Source of the DNA: Telmatospirillum sp.
GTDB lineage: Bacteria > Pseudomonadota > Alphaproteobacteria > Rhodospirillales > Magnetospirillaceae
DNA length: 64,000 bases
Direction of reading: 5' to 3'
Assembly: GCA_031291415.1 (NCBI GenBank)
Contig: JARLJB010000076.1
Location: 21,134 to 85,133, forward strand
Both the position numbers and the translations under genes were made by a program. The notes under the pieces were generated by a model that saw nothing but the letters and a program-made list of their open reading frames with translations, did no database searches and was not told the DNA's origin. Positions 58,526 to 64,000 of this stretch are shown here, piece by piece (position 1 is the stretch's first letter; each line of letters opens with the position of its first letter).

Positions 58526-58555
58526 ACAAACCCCGCCGGAATCGGCGGGGTTTGT
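58526..58555 (+). terminator. Rho-independent terminator after the enoyl-CoA hydratase gene
   Basis: ACAAACCCCGCCG-GAAT-CGGCGGGGTTTGT is a perfect 13-bp stem with a tetraloop, 9 bases past the stop. The T-rich end of the stem follows the GC core. Confidence 0.9.
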
Positions 58556-58570
58556 CAAACCTGCTATGCT

Positions 58571-58606
58571 CCCTGGAAACCACCGCGTCGCGGCCTGTTT
58601 CCAGGG
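58571..58606 (-). terminator. Terminator-like hairpin after the second cold-shock gene
   Basis: CCCTGGAAAC pairs with GTTTCCAGGG around a GC-rich loop that holds its own small hairpin. It lies about 15 bases past the minus-strand cold-shock stop. No clear T run follows. Confidence 0.6.
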
Positions 58607-58618
58607 GCAAATTTGGTT

Positions 58619-58828
58619 TTAGAGGGCCTTAATGTTGACGGCCGAGCTCTTGCCCTTGCGGGGGTCGATCTCTTCGTCGAACGAGACCCGCTGGCCATCG
58701 CTCAGACCCTTGAGGCCGGCGCGCTCGACGGCGGAAATATGGACGAACACGTCAGCGCCGCCGTTCTCCGGGGTGATGAAGCCGTAACCCTTAGTGCCAT
58801 TGAACCATTTGACAGTGCCGTTCGGCAT
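58619..58828 (-). CDS. Cold-shock protein, CspA family (second copy)
   Basis: 69 aa, one cold-shock domain. The start [21 protein letters not shown] carries RNP1 (KGYGFITP), and [13 protein letters not shown] carries RNP2. GGAGA lies about 7 bases before the ATG at 58828. It differs from the copy at 2923 in about half its positions, so the two are old paralogues that may respond to different conditions. It is divergent from gyrA, with nearly 400 bp between. Confidence 0.96.
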   Translation of the reverse strand: MPNGTVKWFNGTKGYGFITPENGGADVFVHISAVERAGLKGLSDGQRVSFDEEIDPRKGKSSAVNIKAL

Positions 58829-59224
58829 TTGATGTCTCCAAGTGATGAGTCGCGCTGCACGTCTTCGTACAACGCATCAAGTGCCGGACGAGTAGCGTAG
58901 CTTCCCAAGGCAGAATGATGGGCATAGTCTGGTGACTCCGGCGACGAATTACAAGCAAAACTGTTCAGATTCGATCGATCTATCCGTTCGGTTAGGGGTA
59001 AGTCCTTCTGAGATGTCGATGTTTTGCCGGTTTGCTTGTCCGAGTAAAGGGCTCGACCACCCCAGAGTCCGCCATCGAACGGCGCATGTTCGGGCGGTCA
59101 GCCTGCCGGCTTGTTCGCCTATGCGATATCTGCTACTTTGCCGCCCCGAAAGCACTATCCCTATGGCCGCTCCCGACGGCCGCCGTCGCGAGCCGGTCAT
59201 CCCCCAACATTCGAGAATGAAACT
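58829..59224. other. Divergent region between cold-shock gene and gyrA
   Basis: About 395 bases. It should contain a long cold-shock leader on the minus strand and the gyrA promoter on the plus strand. The gyrA frame is open back to 59111, but the extra residues are unlike GyrA. No other feature is seen. Confidence 0.5.
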
Positions 59225-61951
59225 TTGACCACGTCCCCGACACCGTTGCCATTCGACATTACCCCGGTGACCATCGAAGAGGAGATGAGGCGATCCTACC
59301 TTGATTACGCGATGAGCGTGATCGTCGCCCGCGCTCTTCCTGATGTCCGCGATGGACTGAAACCGGTCCACCGACGAATCCTCTATTCGATGAAAGAGAG
59401 CGGCTACGACTTCAACAAGCCGTTCCGCAAGTCGGCGCGCATCGTCGGCGATGTCATGGGCAAATACCACCCGCATGGCGACTCGGCGATCTATGACGCC
59501 ATGGTGCGTATGGCCCAGGATTTTTCCATGCGCCTCGAACTCATCGATGGGCAGGGAAACTTTGGATCGATGGACGGCGATCCGCCGGCCGCCATGCGTT
59601 ACACCGAAGCCCGGCTGGCCCGCGCCGCCACCAGTCTCCTTGACGATATCGACAAGGAAACCGTCAATTTCCAGGCCAACTACGACGAGACGACGCTGGA
59701 GCCATCGGTTCTCCCGGCGCGCTTCCCCAATCTTCTGGTGAACGGGGCCGGCGGTATCGCCGTCGGCATGGCCACCAACATCCCGCCGCATAATCTGGGC
59801 GAGGTGATCGACGCCTGTTGCGCCTATATCGACAACCCTGAGATCTCCATCGAAGAGTTGATGGAACTGGTGGTGGCGCCCGACTTCCCCACCGGCGGCG
59901 TCATCCTCGGCCGCTCCGGCATCCGGGCTGCTTTCACCACCGGGCGAGGATCGATCATCCTGCGCGGACGCAGCCACTTCGAGGAGATCCGCAAGGATCG
60001 TACCGCCATTGTCGTCACCGAAATGCCTTATCAGGTCAATAAGGCGCGGATGATCGAACAGATGGCCGAATTAGTCCGCGACAAGCGCGTCGAGGGCATC
60101 TCCGACCTCAGAGACGAATCGGACCGCGATGGCGTCAGAGTCGTCATCGAGATCAAGCGCGACGCGGTTCCCGAGGTGGTCTTAAATCAGCTCTACCGTT
60201 ACACGCCGCTGCAAAGCACCTTTGGCGTCAACATGCTGGCGTTGAACGGTGGACGTCCGCAGATGATGCCGCTCAAGGACATCATCGTCGCCTTCGTCGC
60301 CTTCCGCGACGAAGTGATCACCCGGCGGACGATCTTCGAACTGGGCAAGGCTCGGGACCGGGCCCATGTGTTGGTTGGCTTGGCCATCGCCGTGGCCAAT
60401 CTCGATCCGGTGATTCAGTTGATCCGCGCCGCCGCCGACCCGAACATTGCCCGCGAGCAATTGATGGGCCGGGCCTGGCCGGCCATGGACGTGGAACCGC
60501 TGATCATCCTGATCGACGAACCCGGTCATGGCGTGGTCGACGGCCACTACACGCTGACGGAAATACAAGCCAGAGCCATTCTTGACCTGCGCTTGCATCG
60601 CCTGACCGGTCTCGAGCGGGAAAAAATCCATGCGGAATTGACCGAAATCGGCGATCAGATCCGCGAATTTCTCCATATTCTGAGTTCGCGCGAACGGCTT
60701 TACGAAATCCTCCGCAACGAGTTGGTGGACATGAAAGTCCAGTTCGCCACGCCGCGGCGGACCACCATTGAAGAGAACGAGTTCGAAGCCGATATCGAGG
60801 ACTTGATCGCCCGCGAGGACATGGTGGTGACGGTGACCAACACCGGCTACATCAAGCGCGTTCCGCTCTCCGAGTACCGGACCCAGCGGCGTGGCGGCAA
60901 GGGCCGCTCCAGCATGAACATCAAGGAAGAGGACTTCATCACTCAGGTGTTCGTCGCCAATACGCACACCCCGATCGTGTTCTTCTCCTCGACCGGCATC
61001 GCCTACAAGATGAAGGTCTACCGCTTGCCTTTGGGTAATCCACAGGCCCGCGGCAAGGCGATGGTCAATCTGTTGCCGCTCAATCAGGATGAAACCATCT
61101 CGACGGTGTTGCCGCTGCCGGAAGACGAAAGCACCTGGGGCGATCTGCATGTAATGTTTGCGACCGCGTCGGGTTATGTGAGACGCAATCTGTTGTCCGA
61201 TTTCACCGATATCCGGGCCAATGGCAAGATCGCCATGAAGCTGGACGAGGGCGACAAACTGATTGCGGTTCAAACCTGCACGGAAGACCACGACATCTTG
61301 CTGGCGTCGCATAGCGGCAAGTGTATCCGGTTCGCCGTCACCGATGTTCGTGTGTTCAAAGGCCGTGACTCGACCGGCGTGCGCGGAATTCGCATGGAGG
61401 AAGGCGACGCCGTGATCAGCATGTCGACGCTCTCACATGTCGAGTTCGACAGCGAGACGCGTGACGCCTATCTGCGTGGCGAACTGCCGACCGAAGAGCA
61501 GGAACGGCTGGCGGCGCTCGAACAGCATATTCTTTCGATCAGCGAAAACGGCTTCGGTAAACGGACATCGGCTTTCGAATACCGGATTACCGGCCGCGGC
61601 GGCAGCGGCATCGCCAATATGGATATGACTGAAAAGACCGGCCCGGTAATGGCCTCCTTCCCGGTCGAGCACAGCGACGAAATCATGCTGGTGACCGATG
61701 CCGGCAAGCTGATCCGCATACCGGTCGACGGCGTGCGGATCGCCGGACGGAAAACGCAAGGCGTGATGCTGTTGCGGACCGCGGAGGACGAGAGCGTGGT
61801 TTCCGTCGCCCGTTTGGGCGAAGACGTCGGCGCCAACGGTAACGGTGGCGACGACGACGCAGACAATGGCGAAGAGGTCGATGGTGAACCGGATAACGCT
61901 CCGTCGCCCGGTGACGCCGTTGACGGGAAGGACGGTCAGGGAGAGGCGTGA
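59225..61951 (+). CDS. gyrA: DNA gyrase subunit A
   Basis: 908 aa from a TTG at 59225, where the protein starts as GyrA normally does ([20 protein letters not shown]); no ATG fits. It is the breakage-reunion subunit that introduces negative supercoils with GyrB. Catalytic Tyr126 is in AAMRYTEAR. The quinolone-determining region reads [12 protein letters not shown] (80-91), keeping Ser87 and Asp91 (E. coli 83 and 87), so no common resistance change is present. The GyrA box QRRGGKG is present, separating it from ParC. The end is an acidic, low-complexity tail. coaD starts at its stop codon. Confidence 0.97.
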   Translation: MTTSPTPLPFDITPVTIEEEMRRSYLDYAMSVIVARALPDVRDGLKPVHRRILYSMKESGYDFNKPFRKSARIVGDVMGKYHPHGDSAIYDAMVRMAQDFSMRLELIDGQGNFGSMDGDPPAAMRYTEARLARAATSLLDDIDKETVNFQANYDETTLEPSVLPARFPNLLVNGAGGIAVGMATNIPPHNLGEVIDACCAYIDNPEISIEELMELVVAPDFPTGGVILGRSGIRAAFTTGRGSIILRGRSHFEEIRKDRTAIVVTEMPYQVNKARMIEQMAELVRDKRVEGISDLRDESDRDGVRVVIEIKRDAVPEVVLNQLYRYTPLQSTFGVNMLALNGGRPQMMPLKDIIVAFVAFRDEVITRRTIFELGKARDRAHVLVGLAIAVANLDPVIQLIRAAADPNIAREQLMGRAWPAMDVEPLIILIDEPGHGVVDGHYTLTEIQARAILDLRLHRLTGLEREKIHAELTEIGDQIREFLHILSSRERLYEILRNELVDMKVQFATPRRTTIEENEFEADIEDLIAREDMVVTVTNTGYIKRVPLSEYRTQRRGGKGRSSMNIKEEDFITQVFVANTHTPIVFFSSTGIAYKMKVYRLPLGNPQARGKAMVNLLPLNQDETISTVLPLPEDESTWGDLHVMFATASGYVRRNLLSDFTDIRANGKIAMKLDEGDKLIAVQTCTEDHDILLASHSGKCIRFAVTDVRVFKGRDSTGVRGIRMEEGDAVISMSTLSHVEFDSETRDAYLRGELPTEEQERLAALEQHILSISENGFGKRTSAFEYRITGRGGSGIANMDMTEKTGPVMASFPVEHSDEIMLVTDAGKLIRIPVDGVRIAGRKTQGVMLLRTAEDESVVSVARLGEDVGANGNGGDDDADNGEEVDGEPDNAPSPGDAVDGKDGQGEA

Positions 61952-62475
61952 TGGCCGTTGAGCGCGTGGGAATTTACCCGGGAACCTTCGACCCGATCAC
62001 TTATGGGCACCAGGACATCATCCAAAGAGCCAGTCGAGTGGTCGATCACCTCATTGTCGCGGTCGCAGGAAATATCGGGAAGGGGCCATTGTTTACTCTC
62101 GATGAGCGGGTAAACATGGCCCGGGACGCCATCGCCGCGATGAAAATCGCCAAGGACGTCAAGGTCGAGGTTCGCTCCTTCGAGATCCTGCTGATGCATT
62201 TCGCCGAATCCTGCGGCGCGAATGTGATCATTCGCGGCTTGCGGGCGGTCTCCGACTTCGAATATGAATTTCAGATGGCCGGGATGAATGCCCGATTGAA
62301 TCCCGACATCGAGACGTTATTCCTGATGGCGTCGGAGCGTTGTCAGTTCATTTCTTCGCGCTTCGTCAAGGAAATAGGCCGGTTGGGTGGCGATATCTCG
62401 TCTTTCGTCTCTCCGACCGTCCTTCAGGAGTTGGACCAGCGGTGGGGGCGGAAAACCGCCGATAGCGGCGAATAG
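61951..62475 (+). CDS. coaD: Phosphopantetheine adenylyltransferase
   Basis: 174 aa. Transfers AMP from ATP to 4'-phosphopantetheine, the penultimate step of coenzyme A synthesis. The nucleotidyltransferase motif GTFDPITYGH (11-20) and the second motif ISSRFVKEIGRLGGDIS are present, and FAESCGANVIIRGLRAVSDFEYEFQMAGMN is family-typical. The ATG at 61951 shares its A with the gyrA stop (TGATG); GGGAGAGG lies upstream. Co-transcribed with gyrA. Confidence 0.97.
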   Translation: MAVERVGIYPGTFDPITYGHQDIIQRASRVVDHLIVAVAGNIGKGPLFTLDERVNMARDAIAAMKIAKDVKVEVRSFEILLMHFAESCGANVIIRGLRAVSDFEYEFQMAGMNARLNPDIETLFLMASERCQFISSRFVKEIGRLGGDISSFVSPTVLQELDQRWGRKTADSGE

Positions 62476-62497
62476 CCCATTTCTTGGAGCAGCGAGC

Positions 62498-62998
62498 ATG
62501 GCAGAAAATTCCACGGCGGTTGACCGCGAGAACACGCTTTATCTTGAGTTGAAGGATGGGCGCGTGGTCATCGCTATGAGACCCGATCTGGCGCCCATTC
62601 ACGTGGCGCGTATCAAGGAACTGGCCCGCGAGGGGTTCTATGATGGTCTGGTCTTCCATCGGGTAATCGACGGATTCATGGCGCAGGGCGGTGATCCGAC
62701 GGGGACCGGATCGGGCGGCACCGGCAAGAAGATGAAGGCCGAGTTCTCGAAGGAACGGCATGTGCGGGGCACATGTTCGATGGCCCGCACCGCCAATCCG
62801 AACAGCGCCGACTGCCAGTTCTTCATCATGTTCGAACCGGCCCGCAGCCTGGACGGTCAATACAGTATCTGGGGACAGGTCGTCGACGGCATGGATTACG
62901 TCGACAATATCAAAAAGGGCGATTCTTTTTCCAACGGGCTCGTCAAGGATCCCGACAAGATCGTCAGCATGCGCGTTGCCGCCGATGTCGAGGAATAA
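62498..62998 (+). CDS. Cytosolic peptidyl-prolyl cis-trans isomerase (cyclophilin)
   Basis: 166 aa from the ATG at 62498 (GGAG upstream). It catalyses proline isomerisation in protein folding. Cyclophilin motifs: FHRVIDGFMAQGGDPTGTGSGG (the Arg is the catalytic one), SMARTANPNSADCQFFI and QYSIWGQVVDGMDYV. No signal peptide, so it is cytosolic. It lies 22 bp after coaD and 4 bp before a second, exported cyclophilin with the same core. Confidence 0.95.
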   Translation: MAENSTAVDRENTLYLELKDGRVVIAMRPDLAPIHVARIKELAREGFYDGLVFHRVIDGFMAQGGDPTGTGSGGTGKKMKAEFSKERHVRGTCSMARTANPNSADCQFFIMFEPARSLDGQYSIWGQVVDGMDYVDNIKKGDSFSNGLVKDPDKIVSMRVAADVEE

Positions 62999-63002
62999 GG
63001 TT

Positions 63003-63563
63003 ATGGCGTGGATCAAATCACTGTTCGTTTGCTTCTGTCTCACTCTAGCCGGTGCTTCGGTGGCACTTGCCGCCCCAGCCATCAAAGACCCGGAAAACAC
63101 GCTGGTCATGCAGTTGAAGACCGGCCGCGTGATCATTGAAATGCGGCCCGATTTGGCTCCCAAGCATGTGGCGCGTATCAAGGAGCTGACTCGCAAGGGC
63201 TTCTATGACGGAACGCCCTTCCATCGCGTGATTCCCGGCTTCATGGCGCAAGGCGGCGATCCGACCGGGACCGGTCGTGGCGGTTCGGGCTTCCACTTGC
63301 AGTCCGAGTTCTCCGCCGAAAAACATGTCCGCGGAACCGTCTCGATGGCCCGCGCGTCTGATCCCAATAGTGCCGACTCGCAATTTTTCATCTGCTTCGC
63401 CCCGCAGTCCTCTCTCGATAACCAGTATACAATCTGGGGCCGGGTGATCGACGGAATGGAGTTCGTCGATCAGATCAAGAAGGGTGATGCCGGCGGAAAT
63501 GGTATCGTCAACGGACCGGACAAGATTGTTTGGATGAAGGTGGCCGCAGACGTCAAGGAATGA
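63003..63563 (+). CDS. Exported peptidyl-prolyl cis-trans isomerase (cyclophilin)
   Basis: 186 aa from the ATG at 63003 (GAGGAATAAGG upstream). A signal peptide (IKSLFVCFCLTLAGASVALAA) with cleavage near residue 23-24 precedes the same cyclophilin fold: FHRVIPGFMAQGGDPTGTGRGG, SMARASDPNSADSQFFI and QYTIWGRVIDGMEFVDQI. It serves folding in the periplasm. It is clearly a tandem duplicate of the previous gene. A small hairpin GGAGC-GTTTTT-GCTCC (63570-63585) follows the stop. Confidence 0.95.
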   Translation: MAWIKSLFVCFCLTLAGASVALAAPAIKDPENTLVMQLKTGRVIIEMRPDLAPKHVARIKELTRKGFYDGTPFHRVIPGFMAQGGDPTGTGRGGSGFHLQSEFSAEKHVRGTVSMARASDPNSADSQFFICFAPQSSLDNQYTIWGRVIDGMEFVDQIKKGDAGGNGIVNGPDKIVWMKVAADVKE

Positions 63564-63609
63564 TTGACCGGAGCGTTTTTGCTCCCTATGTTGAGCGCCC
63601 CGCCAAGGG

Positions 63610-63685
63610 GAGCGCGTAGCTCAGTCGGTAGAGCAACTGACTTTTAATCAGTAGGTCATGGGTTCGAATCCCATCGCGCTCACCA
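63610..63685 (+). tRNA. tRNA-Lys (anticodon TTT)
   Basis: 76 nt with the CCA end encoded. Acceptor arm GAGCGCG pairs with CGCGCTC. D-arm GCTC...GAGC, anticodon stem ACTGA/TCAGT with loop CTTTTAA (anticodon TTT), and the T-loop GGTTCGAATCC are all present. A perfect terminator follows 8 bases after the CCA. Confidence 0.97.
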
Positions 63686-63693
63686 AATTTTAG

Positions 63694-63727
63694 AAGGGGT
63701 TAGACGGTAATCGTCTAACCCCTTTTC
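63694..63727 (+). terminator. Rho-independent terminator after tRNA-Lys
   Basis: AAGGGGTTAGACG-GTAAT-CGTCTAACCCCTT is a perfect 13-bp stem (63694-63706 and 63712-63724) followed by T residues. It ends the tRNA transcript. Confidence 0.92.
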
Positions 63728-63888
63728 AATTCAGTAAGCACATAGTAGGCACGAAAGCCGTCAAGTTCCTGACCGGCGCCCATCCCCGTACTCAATACCG
63801 GAACGGACGCGAGGCTGGAAAAGACGCTTGGCAGGACGCGGCAACGCCGAGTTTGATCTGTATCCATCCGGCGTAGACCGCCGGCGGC

Positions 63889-64000
63889 CTATTCCTGATC
63901 GACTTTCGGGTTTGCCTTGTGGATCTCGATGAGTTCCCGGAGGCATTCGATGCCGTCCTCGGAGAAGGCCATGACGCCTTCGTCACCCAGCCCATAGACC
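63889..64000 (-). CDS. C-terminal end of an unknown protein (partial)
   Basis: The last 36 codons and the TAG stop (63889-63891) of a minus-strand gene whose start is outside the window. The visible end reads VYGLGDEGVMAFSEDGIECL, then RELIEIHKANPKVDQE, with helical character and natural-looking codon use. I do not recognise the family. The region between it and the tRNA terminator (63728-63888) has no supported gene. Confidence 0.55.
   Translation of the reverse strand, partial: VYGLGDEGVMAFSEDGIECLRELIEIHKANPKVDQE

Noticed and set aside
63685..64000. An integrated element at the 3' end of tRNA-Lys.
   Set aside because: No integrase is visible and no repeat of the tRNA 3' end was found before the window ends; only a terminator and a partial unknown gene follow.

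Overview
The window is chromosomal DNA of a GC-rich alphaproteobacterium. Gene content points to the Rhodospirillales (a Telmatospirillum- or Magnetospirillum-like free-living flagellate). The pointers are DUF4170, TrmFO, the small basic MAKGQ-type protein, gyrA-coaD-peptidylprolyl isomerase order, an HpnE-type hopanoid desaturase, many chemoreceptors and a short flagellin. The placement is inference from gene families; no rRNA is present. No prophage, CRISPR array, transposase or insertion sequence was recognised.

Layout. (1) 1-8.1 kb: a membrane diguanylate cyclase, a transglutaminase-like protease, a cold-shock protein, OsmC, and a convergent pair of chemoreceptors, one with a FIST sensor. 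(2) 8.4-13.6 kb, minus strand: an HD-GYP protein with a degenerate receiver, a second diguanylate cyclase, and a FUSC efflux-type membrane protein overlapping it by 11 bp. (3) 13.9-16.6 kb: a TPR glycosyltransferase next to flagellin. (4) 16.9-22.7 kb: an SDR, a secreted glycosidase-like protein and the nadA-nadC-nadB operon for de novo NAD synthesis, followed by REP-like palindromes. (5) 23.2-38.8 kb: five more chemoreceptors, three of them 699-residue paralogues sharing a large periplasmic domain, interspersed with hpnE, an NDUFAF6-like gene, trmFO, a DUF4170 gene and a methyltransferase. (6) 39-46 kb: uvrA, two orphan periplasmic binding proteins, ssb and a secreted GH5-like cellulase. (7) 46.8-54 kb: a complete seven-gene siderophore import operon (receptor, binding protein, permease, ATPase, ExbB, ExbD, TonB). 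(8) 54-58.6 kb: a LysR regulator divergent from an EmrAB-type efflux pair, an enoyl-CoA hydratase and a cold-shock gene. (9) 59.2-64 kb: gyrA, coaD, two cyclophilins (one cytosolic, one exported), tRNA-Lys and the 3' end of an unknown gene.

How the parts fit. The strongest theme is environmental sensing and motility: seven chemoreceptors, two diguanylate cyclases, an HD-GYP protein and flagellin with a candidate glycosyltransferase lie within 38 kb. The second theme is iron acquisition by a self-contained TonB system. The rest is housekeeping (NAD, CoA, DNA repair, gyrase, tRNA modification).

The observations I consider most worth following are: the family of 699-aa chemoreceptors with an unassigned ~300-aa periplasmic domain and signs of gene conversion; the soluble chemoreceptor with a conserved C-terminal sensor; the FIST chemoreceptor; the HD-GYP protein lacking its phosphoacceptor; the squalene-synthase-fold protein without catalytic aspartates beside hpnE; and palindromic repeats, one of which supplies the end of a coding region.
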